Part shown: piece after piece, positions 45,189 through 54,091 of the stretch
How positions within the stretch are numbered: position 1 is the first letter of the stretch
How the letters are laid out: each line of letters starts with the position of its first letter
Source of the DNA: Thalassospira sp. MCCC 1A03138
GTDB taxonomy: Bacteria > Pseudomonadota > Alphaproteobacteria > Rhodospirillales > Thalassospiraceae
DNA: 64,000 bases
Reading direction: 5' to 3'
Assembly: GCF_002115785.1 (NCBI RefSeq)
Contig: NZ_JFJY01000008.1
Span: forward strand, 124,001-188,000
Program-made: the position numbers and the translations under genes
Notes under the pieces: model-generated
Told to the model about the DNA's origin: nothing
The model's database searches: none
What the model saw: the letters and a program-made list of their open reading frames with translations, nothing else

Positions 45189-45806
45189 ATGACTGCACAA
45201 AGCGACTATCAACAGGCCCTGAAAGATATCGCGAACCTTGCAACACAGGAAGCAAAGCGCGTGACCGGCCGCCCGGCCCCACAGGCGATTGACCAGATTT
45301 TCCGGCAATATGGCGGCACCATCGCCGCCCCGATGATCGATGATCTTAAAGCAAGTTCGTGGAAAAAGTGGGAAAGCTGGCAGTTGGGCGGGGCGATTGC
45401 CTATCTGTCGAGTTACGGCACATCGGCCGCGGTTACGCCATTGCGCGATATCGAGCAGAACTATCCGGTGACCGATATTCAGATTCAGGCAAAGGCACTG
45501 GCCGACCTTTTGGCAACACTTGACGTTGCCGCGTCCGAGGCCAAGCAAATCCCGCAGGTGCAGGACGCAATCAAAAGCGGTGATGCCGATCAGATGGCGC
45601 GTGCAATGTTGTTGGGGCTGGCGCAAATCGATCCGGACTGGCCGGTGCGGGCATCTGAAATCCAGACAAAGCTGTTTGCCCTGTCGGCGGACAGTTTCCC
45701 GGCAATCAATGAAATGGCGGACGGTAGACTAAGCCAGAATGACGTCACCAAGGCGCTGGTGGAAATCCTGTTTGAGAATGTGACATCGGGGACGGGCACG
45801 CCGTAA
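45189..45806 (+). CDS. Unknown helical protein, third gene of the PAD operon
   Basis: A 205-residue, largely helical and soluble protein with no recognised family. It has repeated Ala/Asp/Gln-rich helices (SDYQQALKDIANLATQEAK, IQAKALADLLATLDVAASEA, DAIKSGDADQMARAMLLGLA) and no Cys. It starts 30 nt after the PAD stop with a GGGAG ribosome site. Regular helical pairs might indicate an alpha-solenoid or immunity-type fold; this is only a guess. Confidence 0.6.
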   Translation: MTAQSDYQQALKDIANLATQEAKRVTGRPAPQAIDQIFRQYGGTIAAPMIDDLKASSWKKWESWQLGGAIAYLSSYGTSAAVTPLRDIEQNYPVTDIQIQAKALADLLATLDVAASEAKQIPQVQDAIKSGDADQMARAMLLGLAQIDPDWPVRASEIQTKLFALSADSFPAINEMADGRLSQNDVTKALVEILFENVTSGTGTP

Positions 45807-45815
45807 GCATAGTAA

Positions 45816-45842
45816 AAGCCGATCAGCTTTCGGCCTTTTTTT
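45816..45842 (+). terminator. Probable terminator of the PAD operon
   Basis: An imperfect stem (about 8 pairs, one mismatch, 45816-45823 with 45830-45838) followed by a T-run lies after the third gene, overlapping the end of the convergent holC. Confidence 0.55.
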
Positions 45843-46278
45843 CCCATGCCCCTTGGGGGGTCTGCTGCCAGTAAGACAGCTTGTGCCCGGCGTCTTTCCA
45901 GTCTTTCCAACGCGTGCGCGCCTCGGCCACCGCATCATGATCGCGGTCATCAAACAGCATGATGACGCGTTCATAATCTGCGATCTTTTCGCTAATCGCG
46001 CGGTCGGTCAGAAACAGAAACTGCGCCCCGTTGGGATTTTCATCATCGGATGTCAGCCATACCGGCTGCATTTCCGGATCACCATCGGATTTCGATCCAT
46101 GGGGCATCCAGCTTGCGGCGTCATAGGTCCAAAGCAGGGTGTTGAGCGCCTCGATCCTTTCCTCGGTTCCGGTCATGACGACAGCACGTTTTTCCCGCTC
46201 CAATGTCTTGGACAGCAGGGTCGGCAATGCACGTTCCAGCGGGGACGCGGTCAGATGATAGAACCAGATGTCAGCCAT
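45823..46278 (-). CDS. holC: DNA polymerase III chi subunit
   Basis: A 151-residue clamp-loader accessory protein linking polymerase III to SSB. It begins MADIWFYHLTASPLERALP and shows LLWTYDAASWMPHG and the Asp-rich IMLFDDRDHDAVAEARTRWK, all typical of HolC. It lies downstream of pepA, a common pairing in Proteobacteria, although a terminator separates them here. No strong ribosome site. Confidence 0.92.
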   Translation of the reverse strand: MADIWFYHLTASPLERALPTLLSKTLEREKRAVVMTGTEERIEALNTLLWTYDAASWMPHGSKSDGDPEMQPVWLTSDDENPNGAQFLFLTDRAISEKIADYERVIMLFDDRDHDAVAEARTRWKDWKDAGHKLSYWQQTPQGAWEKKAES

Positions 46279-46301
46279 GGTCGATTTCTATCGCGAACAT
46301 G

Positions 46302-46334
46302 AAAACGGGGCAAGGTGATCGTCACCCTGCCCCG
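46302..46334 (-). terminator. Terminator after pepA
   Basis: A stem of 12 of 13 pairs (46306-46318 with 46322-46334) with TTTT following on the minus strand lies between pepA and holC. Confidence 0.75.
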
Positions 46335-46361
46335 CAAGTTTGTGGTCAAACCGCCGTGAAA

Positions 46362-47831
46362 TCAGGCTTCGTGATTGTCCGCAACAAAGCGATCAAGCAG
46401 ACGTACACCATAGCCCGTGCCACCCTTTGGCGTGACTTCGCTATCCTTCGTCGCCCAGGCCATGGCGGCGATATCAAGATGCGCCCATGGGCGATCCTTG
46501 GTGATGAAGCGTTGCAGGAACTGGGCAGCCGTGATGGAACCGGCCGGACGACCGCCGACGTTTTTCATATCGGCAATGTCGGATTTAAGCTGGCTGTCAT
46601 AGGCCTTCGACAGCGGCAGGCGCCAGACGGTTTCATTGACCGCAAGACCGGCATTGGTGATCTGGGCGGACAATTCATCATTGTTGGAAAACAGCCCGGC
46701 ATTTTCATGGCCCAGCGCAATGATGATCGCGCCGGTAAGCGTCGCCAGATCGACGATCAGTTTCGGATCGTATTTTTCCTGCACATAGGTCAGGGCATCA
46801 CACAGAACAAGGCGGCCTTCGGCGTCGGTATTGATGACTTCGATGGTCTGGCCCGACATGGAGGTCACAACATCGCCCGGACGCTGTGCGGTGCTTGACG
46901 GCATATTTTCAACAAGGCCGATGACGCCAATCACGTTGGCCTTGGCCTTGCGCCCGGCCAGGGCCTTCATCAGGCCGGAAACCACACCGGCCCCGCCCAT
47001 ATCGAATTTCATGTCTTCCATGCCAGCAGCCGGTTTGATCGAAATACCGCCGGTATCAAAGGTCACACCCTTGCCAACAAACGCGACCGGTGCGTCTTTT
47101 TTCTTGCCTCCGTTCCAGCGCATGACAACCATATAGGGCTTGTGCGCCGAACCTTGCGAGACGCCCAGAAGTGCGCCCATGCCAAGTTTTTTCATTTCCT
47201 TTTCGTCAAGCACGTCAATCTCGATACCGAGCTTTTCAAGCGCGCTGACTTCTTTCATGAAGCTTTCGGGATACAGCACATTGGCCGGTTCAGACACCAG
47301 ATCGCGGGTGAAGAACACGCCTTCGACGACCTTTTTGGCACTGTCGAACTGTTTTTTGGCGTCCTTGTGATCGCGTGCGGCAATCGCGATGGATTTCAGG
47401 ACCGGTTTATCTTCCTTGGTTTCGGTGGTGCGGTATTTATCGAAACGATAATCGCGCAGCATCGCACCGGTGGCGAAATCACAGGCCATGCCTTCCATGT
47501 CAAACAGGACGGTCACGTCCTTCTCGCCGGTCGAAAGGGCGCGCACGGTGACATTGCCGCCAAGTTTCTGGGCGGCGATCACGTCAAATTCGGCTTCCTT
47601 GCCAATCCCGAACACGATGATGCGCGAAAGATCGGTATTGGCCGGTGCCAGAAGCTGCAGGCTTTGCCCTGCTTTCCCCTTGAAGGTCGATCCCTTGATC
47701 GCCTTGGCAAGTGCGCCGCCGGTTGCTTCGTCCAGCGCCACGGCACTTGGCATCAGATCGCCGCCATCGGTGGCAAAGGCGATCACAGCGCCCGAGGTCG
47801 GGATGGCGAGATCGGAGAACGTGATCTTCAT
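46362..47831 (-). CDS. pepA: Leucyl aminopeptidase
   Basis: A 489-residue M17 two-metal aminopeptidase that removes N-terminal residues from peptides; E. coli PepA also binds DNA. The signature NTDAEGRLVLCDAL is intact, with the metal ligands in GKGVTFDTGGISIKPA and MKFDMGGAGVV. The N-terminal regulatory domain covers about 1-160. Length is normal. Confidence 0.96.
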   Translation of the reverse strand: MKITFSDLAIPTSGAVIAFATDGGDLMPSAVALDEATGGALAKAIKGSTFKGKAGQSLQLLAPANTDLSRIIVFGIGKEAEFDVIAAQKLGGNVTVRALSTGEKDVTVLFDMEGMACDFATGAMLRDYRFDKYRTTETKEDKPVLKSIAIAARDHKDAKKQFDSAKKVVEGVFFTRDLVSEPANVLYPESFMKEVSALEKLGIEIDVLDEKEMKKLGMGALLGVSQGSAHKPYMVVMRWNGGKKKDAPVAFVGKGVTFDTGGISIKPAAGMEDMKFDMGGAGVVSGLMKALAGRKAKANVIGVIGLVENMPSSTAQRPGDVVTSMSGQTIEVINTDAEGRLVLCDALTYVQEKYDPKLIVDLATLTGAIIIALGHENAGLFSNNDELSAQITNAGLAVNETVWRLPLSKAYDSQLKSDIADMKNVGGRPAGSITAAQFLQRFITKDRPWAHLDIAAMAWATKDSEVTPKGGTGYGVRLLDRFVADNHEA

Positions 47832-48028
47832 GAGAAAAAGGCTCCTGTCATGTTTCGGGCATATGTGGTGTCTGCACCGGCAATCCCGCCGATGATGCTT
47901 GAATGCTTTCCCTAATCTAGCGCGTTAAATGGCGAAGAAAAGGCTTATTGCTCAAAAACCTGCGGGATTTTACCGATGTGACAGGCCCATGACGACCACC
48001 CACGTGTTTCCACGGTGATTTTGGCCGA

Positions 48029-48042
48029 TTGCTCAATGTCAA
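48029..48042 (+). promoter_or_regulatory. FNR/NnrR-type box upstream of nnrS
   Basis: TTGCTCAATGTCAA fits the TTG-N8-CAA pattern bound by FNR/DNR/NnrR regulators and lies about 70 nt before the nnrS start, a suitable activator distance. Prediction only. Confidence 0.4.
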
Positions 48043-48110
48043 GGCAGGCGCACAATCGCGGCCTATGATGGAACTGTTCCAACTTAGTCCCCTGCTTGTT
48101 TGACGGTGCC

Positions 48111-49346
48111 ATGATGAATGCGAAAACCACGCCGATCTCGATATCCGAACCCGCCCCCGCACCGCACCCATTCTGGAGTGGCGCGTTTCGTCCGATGTTT
48201 CTGTTTGCCGGGCTTATTGCGGTGGTGGCCGTGGTCTGGTGGGTGGCGGGGATGGCGCATGGCGTGCCGACGCCGTCGCTTGGCACACCGTCGCTTTGGC
48301 ACGGGCATGAAATGATTTTCGGCTTTGGCGGGGCGGCGATTGGCGGGTTCCTGCTAACCGCGATTGCCAACTGGACGGGGCGGCCCGGCGTTGCGGGCGG
48401 ATTGCTGATGGGGCTTGCCGCGTGCTGGCTCATCGCGCGGCTGACGGTTGGCTTTGGCGAGACATTGCCGCCCGCCTTGACCATTATCGGCGGGCTTGGT
48501 TATTTCATCGCCCTTATCGTGATTGCCGGGCGGGAGCTTGTGCTGGGGCGGAATTATCGCAACCTTAAAATCCTTGGCATTCTGGGGCTGATTACCGCCC
48601 TTGACGGGATGTTTATCGCAAGTGCGCTTGGCCTGATCGCGCTTGAGCCAATGGTGATCTACCAAAGTGCGATTTTGCTGATCGTGCTTCTGATTGCGCT
48701 GATTGGCGGGCGGATCATCCCGGCCTTTACACGCAACTGGCTGCAACGCGAACGCCCGGATGCCTCGATGCCGGTGATGTTTACGTGGTTTGATGGCGTA
48801 TGTCTGGCGACCCTTGCCATCACCATCGTAATCGGAATGGTGGATACGGATGGCACCATCTTTGGCACGGCATTGCTGATCACGGCCGGGTTGCACGGGT
48901 TTCGCATGGCGCGCTGGCGCGGGCATCTGACGCTACGTGATCCGTTGGTCGCGATGTTGCATTTCGCCTATTTCTGGGTGCCTGCCGGATTGGCGGCGTT
49001 TGGCATCGCCCATATCTGGCCGGACGTGATTGCGGCGCGTGATGCCCTGCACGGGCTTACCGGCGGGGCGATGGCCTGCATGATCATCGCGATTGGCGGT
49101 CGGGCAGCCCTTGGCCATACCGGGCGGGAATTGCGCGCAAGCCCTGCCCTTAACGCCGCGTTCGGGCTTGTGTGGATTTCAACCGTGCTGCGGCTTTCGG
49201 TCGGGCAGTTCCCGGATGCTTACATCCCGGTTCTGGCGGCGGCGACTTTATGCTGGCTGGGCGGGTGGCTGGCATTTCTGATCGGTTATGCGCCGATATT
49301 GCTGGGACCAAGCCAGAAAAAGACACGCGGCATTCCGGTGAAGTGA
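48111..49346 (+). CDS. nnrS: NnrS family haem-copper membrane protein
   Basis: A 411-residue membrane protein with about 12 helices that protects denitrifiers or hosts from nitric oxide stress. Family landmarks: HPFWSGAFRPMFLFAGL near the start, SLWHGHEMIFGFGGAAIGGFLLTA (His ligands), NWTGRPG, GGRIIPAFTRNWL, and a His in MLHFAYFWVP. ATG 48111 or 48114 is the likely start; the upstream TTG has no support. An FNR-type box precedes it. No nitrite or NO reductase genes are in the window. Confidence 0.92.
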   Translation: MMNAKTTPISISEPAPAPHPFWSGAFRPMFLFAGLIAVVAVVWWVAGMAHGVPTPSLGTPSLWHGHEMIFGFGGAAIGGFLLTAIANWTGRPGVAGGLLMGLAACWLIARLTVGFGETLPPALTIIGGLGYFIALIVIAGRELVLGRNYRNLKILGILGLITALDGMFIASALGLIALEPMVIYQSAILLIVLLIALIGGRIIPAFTRNWLQRERPDASMPVMFTWFDGVCLATLAITIVIGMVDTDGTIFGTALLITAGLHGFRMARWRGHLTLRDPLVAMLHFAYFWVPAGLAAFGIAHIWPDVIAARDALHGLTGGAMACMIIAIGGRAALGHTGRELRASPALNAAFGLVWISTVLRLSVGQFPDAYIPVLAAATLCWLGGWLAFLIGYAPILLGPSQKKTRGIPVK

Positions 49347-49352
49347 ACGGCG

Positions 49353-49817
49353 TCAACCAAAATCAAACAGCGACAGGGTCGGGTTGGATTTGATGTATTC
49401 GACCTGCCCCTTGTCCGCATCGCCGGTGCAGTGCCAGCCGTGGCTTTCGTAAAAGCCATGCGCGCGGATTTTGGGATCGGCATCGGTGGTCAGCGATATA
49501 TCGTTGCAGCCTTGGGCAAACAGCCATTCCTCGGCCACACGCAAAAGGGCCCGGCCCACCCCGCGACCTTCGAAATCGGGATCAACGAACAGCGCCCATA
49601 ATGTCGCCTCGCGCGGGATGGCGATGGCAAAGCCCGCCGCCGCGCCATCCAGATCGGCCACCCACATGCCATAGCCATCAGCTATCCATTTGCCAAAGGC
49701 GGCCCTGGTGATGCCGCGTTCGGCCAGTTGATCGACTGACAGGTGGTTTTCACGCACCCGGCTTCGGATGGAGAAAATGGCACTGACGTCAGAGGTGCTG
49801 GCTTTGCGGATTTTCAT
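49353..49817 (-). CDS. GNAT family N-acetyltransferase
   Basis: A 154-residue acetyltransferase. The acetyl-CoA motif is VDPDFEGRGVGRALLRVAEEW (Gln/Arg-x-x-Gly-x-Gly/Ala), with SLTTDADPKIRAHGFYESHGW closing the fold. Convergent with nnrS, six nt apart. Substrate unknown. Confidence 0.88.
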   Translation of the reverse strand: MKIRKASTSDVSAIFSIRSRVRENHLSVDQLAERGITRAAFGKWIADGYGMWVADLDGAAAGFAIAIPREATLWALFVDPDFEGRGVGRALLRVAEEWLFAQGCNDISLTTDADPKIRAHGFYESHGWHCTGDADKGQVEYIKSNPTLSLFDFG

Positions 49818-49890
49818 GGGGTGATTTTGGGTCCAAACGAAACTGGCGGCAATTTAGCCTGCTTTGCCCGAAATGGAAGCAAAAACGCCA

Positions 49891-51009
49891 TCAGGATGGT
49901 GGTGCCGAACCCGCAGTTGGCGCGGCCAGACGCACCGGCTGGCGCTTTGGCCCCCAAGTGCCGGGGCATGGTTGGAACACACCTGCGCAATGGGTGCCGC
50001 AATGAGTGCAGGCCCCATGCGCATCAAGGTTCCAGTCCGATAACTGATACCAGTCACGCCCGATCAGGATGTGACCGCAGTTATGACAAAAGGTGCTTGA
50101 TCCGGCCTTGTCATGGACATTGCCGACATAAGCATACCGAATGCCGTTTTTCATCGCGATCTCGCGCGCCCGGATCAGGGTCGCGGGCGGGGTGCGCGGA
50201 TGATCCATCATTTTCCAGTCGGGATGAAAGGCGGTGAAATGCATCGGCACATCGGGGCCAAGATCACCCGCCACCCATGACGTCATTTCATCGAATTCCG
50301 CGTCGCTGTCATTCTCGCCCGGAATCACCAGACTGGTCAGCTCGAACCACACCCCGGTTTCATGTTTAAGGTATTTCAGGGTTTCCAGAACATCGGCCAG
50401 ATGGGCGGAGCAAAGCTTGTGATAGAAATCCTCGGTAAAGCCCTTGAGGTCGACATTGGCCGCATCCATGTGGCGGAAAAATTCCTCGCGGGCTTTATCG
50501 CCAATATAACCCGCCGTGACGGCAACGGTGCGAATGCCCGCCTCCCGGCAGGCCTGCGCCACATCCACCGCATATTCCAGAAAAATCACCGGATCGTTAT
50601 ATGTAAAGGCGACTGCCGAACAGCCATATTCCTTGGCGGTTCTGGCGATCATTTCAGGCGTCGCAAGCGATCCCAGCCTGTCCATTTCACGCGCCTTGGA
50701 AATCTCGTAATTCTGACAGAACTTGCAGGTCAGATTGCAGCCCGCCGTACCAAAGGACAGGATCGGGGTGCCGGGCAGGAAATGGTTAAGCGGCTTTTTT
50801 TCGATCGGATCGATGCAAAAGCCCGATGACCGCCCCCATGTGGTCAAAACCACCTGATCGCCCTCGCGCGCCCGGACAAAGCACAGGCCCCGCTGCCCGT
50901 CCTTCAGCTTGCAAAAGCGCGGGCAGACATCACACTGGATACGACCATCCTCAAGATGATGCCAGTATCGGCCGAGAACACTATCGATTTGCGGGGTCGT
51001 GACATTCAT
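49891..51009 (-). CDS. amrS: AmmeMemoRadiSam system radical SAM enzyme
   Basis: A 372-residue radical SAM protein related to pyruvate-formate-lyase activases. The cluster motif CNLTCKFCQNYE is at about 95, preceded by DVCPRFCKLKDGQRGLCFVR (extra Cys). The C-terminus has another Cys set (HNCGHILIGR, HGACTHCGTHCAGVF) likely binding zinc or a second cluster. It is divergent from the fused amrB-amrA gene, the three making the AmmeMemoRadiSam set, whose reaction is not known. Confidence 0.93.
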   Translation of the reverse strand: MNVTTPQIDSVLGRYWHHLEDGRIQCDVCPRFCKLKDGQRGLCFVRAREGDQVVLTTWGRSSGFCIDPIEKKPLNHFLPGTPILSFGTAGCNLTCKFCQNYEISKAREMDRLGSLATPEMIARTAKEYGCSAVAFTYNDPVIFLEYAVDVAQACREAGIRTVAVTAGYIGDKAREEFFRHMDAANVDLKGFTEDFYHKLCSAHLADVLETLKYLKHETGVWFELTSLVIPGENDSDAEFDEMTSWVAGDLGPDVPMHFTAFHPDWKMMDHPRTPPATLIRAREIAMKNGIRYAYVGNVHDKAGSSTFCHNCGHILIGRDWYQLSDWNLDAHGACTHCGTHCAGVFQPCPGTWGPKRQPVRLAAPTAGSAPPS

Positions 51010-51112
51010 GGCGTTTTGGACCCTGACGGGACTTCACGATTGTTAGCTTGTCCTTTTAATATGTAGTCCTGATCGCTATCTTTTTCAAAGGAAGCCCATC
51101 ATTGGAAGCGTC

Positions 51113-52591
51113 ATGACGATTATCCGTCCTCCTGCCATTGCCGGAACGTTTTATCCCGCCGCACCCGATATGTTGCGCAGCGAGATTGACGGGTTGATCC
51201 ATGCGGCGGTCGAGAGCCAGACGGAGAATGATACGCCAATCCCCAAGGCGATTATTGTGCCCCATGCCGGGCTGATGTTTTCGGGCGCGATTGCCGGTTT
51301 GGGTTTTGCCACGATTCGGGCGTTAAAGGGCACGGTCAAACGGATCGTGATCATTGGTCCGGCGCATCGCATGGCATTTCAGGGGATTGCGATTGCCAAG
51401 GCGGACGGGTTTGCGACACCGCTTGGCGATGTGAGGTGCGATCTGGCCGGGTTGCAGGCCGCCCTTGCATGGCCGCAGGTACAGGTTCTGGACGAGGCGC
51501 ACCGGCTGGAACACGGGCTTGAGATCGAATTGCCGTTTATCCAGCGATTGTTTGGAGAAGATGCCGATATCGGGATTGTGCCCCTGCTGGTCAGCCGGTG
51601 TGCTGCACGGCAGGTGCATGAGGTGATCGAGGCCCTGTGGGGCGGGCCGGAAACCCTGATCGTGATTTCATCGGACCTATCGCATTTTCATGATTACGAT
51701 ACCGCCAAACGCATCGACGACAATACGCGCGCAATGATCGAACGGTTTGACGCCGAAAGCATCACAAGCGGCGATGCGTGCGGCGCGTTGCCAGTTGCGG
51801 GCATGTTGATGTCGGCCCGCAAGCGCAGCATGCGGATCAGGACACTTGGCATGTGTAATTCCGGCGATATCACGGGTGATAAATCGCGCGTGGTCGGCTA
51901 TGGCGCGTGGGCGGTTTATGCGGGAACGGAAAAGATGCGCAGTTCTGACAATGAGAACGGGTCTTTCGTCGGCGCGACCGATAGGCTTCTGGCCGATCAT
52001 GGGGCGACGATGATCGACCTTGCACGGCAATCGATCTGGCACGGGATCACGCATGGCGGGCCGCTTCGCATTGATCCGGCATCGATTTCGCCCGAACTTC
52101 TGCAACCGGGTGCGTGCTTTGTGACATTAAAGAAATCCGGCCAGCTTCGCGGCTGTATCGGATCGGTGATGGCGCATCGCGATCTTGCGACGGATCTGTG
52201 CGAAAATGCCTTCAAGGCCGGGTTTGGCGACCCGCGTTTTCCGGCCCTTCGCCAAGATGAATTGAATGACGATCTGGAATTATCGATTTCGGTCCTCTCC
52301 CCGCCGCGTGATTTTCCATTTGAAAACGAGGCCGATCTGATCGCCAAACTGACACCCCATGAGGATGGCATCATCCTGTCGGATGGCAATCATCGTGGCT
52401 TGTTCCTGCCACAGGTCTGGGAACAGTTGCCCGATCCGGCGGATTTCGTGGCGCAGTTGAAACGCAAGGCCGGGCTTTCGACGGATCACTGGTCGGATCG
52501 CATGCGCGCCCAACGGTTTGTCACGCGCGGCATATCGGGCAAGGACATCGCGCCCAGGGATTTCTGGCAGCAATCGCCCCCGATGCCATGA
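51113..52591 (+). CDS. Fused AmmeMemoRadiSam proteins B (Memo) and A (AMMECR1)
   Basis: A 492-residue fusion. Residues 1-265 match the Memo family, related to extradiol dioxygenases (PPAIAGTFYPA, IIVPHAGLMFSG, ELPFIQRLF, VISSDLSHFHDYD). Residues about 285-490 match AMMECR1 (GACFVTLKKSGQLRGCIGS, FGDPRFPALRQDEL, GIILSDGNHRGLFLPQVWEQ). The two are usually separate genes, though fusions occur. It overlaps the next gene by ATGA. AmrS is divergent. Confidence 0.93.
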   Translation: MTIIRPPAIAGTFYPAAPDMLRSEIDGLIHAAVESQTENDTPIPKAIIVPHAGLMFSGAIAGLGFATIRALKGTVKRIVIIGPAHRMAFQGIAIAKADGFATPLGDVRCDLAGLQAALAWPQVQVLDEAHRLEHGLEIELPFIQRLFGEDADIGIVPLLVSRCAARQVHEVIEALWGGPETLIVISSDLSHFHDYDTAKRIDDNTRAMIERFDAESITSGDACGALPVAGMLMSARKRSMRIRTLGMCNSGDITGDKSRVVGYGAWAVYAGTEKMRSSDNENGSFVGATDRLLADHGATMIDLARQSIWHGITHGGPLRIDPASISPELLQPGACFVTLKKSGQLRGCIGSVMAHRDLATDLCENAFKAGFGDPRFPALRQDELNDDLELSISVLSPPRDFPFENEADLIAKLTPHEDGIILSDGNHRGLFLPQVWEQLPDPADFVAQLKRKAGLSTDHWSDRMRAQRFVTRGISGKDIAPRDFWQQSPPMP

Positions 52592-52971
52592 GCATTGCCG
52601 GACCAGACAACATCAATGCCCGTGACGCCCGTTATCGTTATTTCATTGAAAGCGTGATCGCGTGGGAAGGGGTTTGGGGGTTTTATGATAAAGGCTGGCT
52701 GTTGTGCCCCGGCAATGATGGCACCCGATATTGCCCGTTTTTCGCAAGCCATGACCATGCGGATGCGTGGAACGAGATAGCGCAAACCGGCTATGTCCCG
52801 ACCGCGATCACCCTAGTTGAACTGACCGAAAATCTGTTGCCCGATCTTGCCCGAAACAGGATCGAGCCCGGTATTTCACCGACAGGCGATGATGGCCCGA
52901 TCCTGCCGGGACATTTGGCATTGCATGATGATTTGATGGCCACATTGAAACGCCATATTCAGGGCACATGA
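52588..52971 (+). CDS. DUF2750 domain-containing protein
   Basis: A 127-residue protein of the DUF2750 family (RYRYFIESVIAWEGVWGFYDKGW, PFFASHDHADAWNE). The ATG overlaps the amrBA stop, so it is translationally coupled to it, which may link it to the AmmeMemoRadiSam set. Function unknown. Confidence 0.8.
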   Translation: MSIAGPDNINARDARYRYFIESVIAWEGVWGFYDKGWLLCPGNDGTRYCPFFASHDHADAWNEIAQTGYVPTAITLVELTENLLPDLARNRIEPGISPTGDDGPILPGHLALHDDLMATLKRHIQGT

Positions 52972-53041
52972 ACAGACTGGACGTGATGGGCAAAATTCCC
53001 TATGCCCTTTGCACGCAAAAGATTAACCAGACGAGATTGCC

Positions 53042-53863
53042 ATGACGATTGCCCTTCCGGCCGATGCCAGCGCCCTTGAAAACGGGTTGATTGAAATTGC
53101 GCGCCGCGCCGGTGCCGCCATGATGAAAATCTATGACACCGATTTCGAAGTCCGGTCCAAGGATGACGCATCCCCGGTGACCGAGGCCGACGACGCCGCC
53201 GAGGCCGTGATCCTGCCTGGTCTTCGCGCCCTGACCCCCGATGTCAAAATCGTGTCCGAGGAAAGTGCGGCCGCAGGTGACATTCCCGATGTCAACGGGG
53301 ATACCGATTTCTTCTGGCTGGTGGATCCGCTGGACGGGACCAAGGAATTCATCAAACGCAACGGCGAGTTTACCGTCAATATCGCCCTGATTGCCAAGGG
53401 CACGCCGGTTCTGGGCGTGGTTTATGCCCCGGCAATTGAAAAGCTTTATTACGGCGGGCCGGATGGTGCCAAGCTGATTGAAGGCAATGGCGATGTTGAT
53501 GACACAACCCGTGCCATCACCGTGCGCGACATGCCCGAAGACGGCGTTGTGGTTGTCGGGTCACGTTCGCATGGCGATCCCGACGCAATGAAGGCGTTTC
53601 TGGGTGATCTTGCGGTCAAGGAACTGCGCCCGGCGGGGAGCTCGCTTAAGCTCTGCCTTCTGGCCGAAGGGGTGGCCGACCTTTATCCGCGGCTTGGTCC
53701 GACCATGGAATGGGATATCGGGGCAGGTCATGCGGTTCTGGCGGCGGCGGGTGGCGTGGTCGAGAATATGGATGGCACCCGGTTTGCCTATGGCAAGGCC
53801 GATTTCCGTAATCCGTTCTTCATCGCACGCAGCCCAAGCGTACCGGTTCAGCACCAAGGTTAA
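53042..53863 (+). CDS. cysQ: 3'(2'),5'-bisphosphate nucleotidase CysQ
   Basis: A 273-residue inositol-monophosphatase-fold enzyme that removes phosphate from PAP in sulfate assimilation. Metal motif WLVDPLDGTKEFIKRNGEF is intact, with SEESAAAGD (Glu ligand) and the C-terminal WDIGAGHAVLAAAGG. Start ATG 53042. A structured inverted repeat follows. Confidence 0.94.
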   Translation: MTIALPADASALENGLIEIARRAGAAMMKIYDTDFEVRSKDDASPVTEADDAAEAVILPGLRALTPDVKIVSEESAAAGDIPDVNGDTDFFWLVDPLDGTKEFIKRNGEFTVNIALIAKGTPVLGVVYAPAIEKLYYGGPDGAKLIEGNGDVDDTTRAITVRDMPEDGVVVVGSRSHGDPDAMKAFLGDLAVKELRPAGSSLKLCLLAEGVADLYPRLGPTMEWDIGAGHAVLAAAGGVVENMDGTRFAYGKADFRNPFFIARSPSVPVQHQG

Positions 53864-53898
53864 GCTTCGTTACTTTCCGCATTGCAGGATCAAGGGAC

Positions 53899-53961
53899 GA
53901 TTTACGCATTCTGCAAGGCGTGATCGCATGATTGATCACGTCTGCTGATCACGCGTAAATC
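53899..53961. repeat. Nested inverted repeats after cysQ
   Basis: The outer 9-bp arms (53899-53907, 53953-53961) enclose a 7-bp inner stem (53919-53925 with 53934-53940). A second TGATCACG copy at 53946-53953 competes for the inner left arm. There is no T-run. It may be a terminator, a mobile-repeat remnant or a switchable leader of the chemoreceptor gene. Confidence 0.4.
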
Positions 53962-54091
53962 TTCGCAAAAGGAAAAAAGCACGCTATCTCAGTTCACTGG
54001 TTGAAATTCGATTCCGCGGCACAAACTGTATAACACCGAAAAATCGCTATACGTTTGAGTTGAGATATTCCCCCTTTGGGAGAGAACTTTG

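Noticed and set aside
44613-45626. 337-codon frame opposite the PAD gene
   Set aside because: Overlaps the conserved PAD catalytic end on the other strand; no start site signal.
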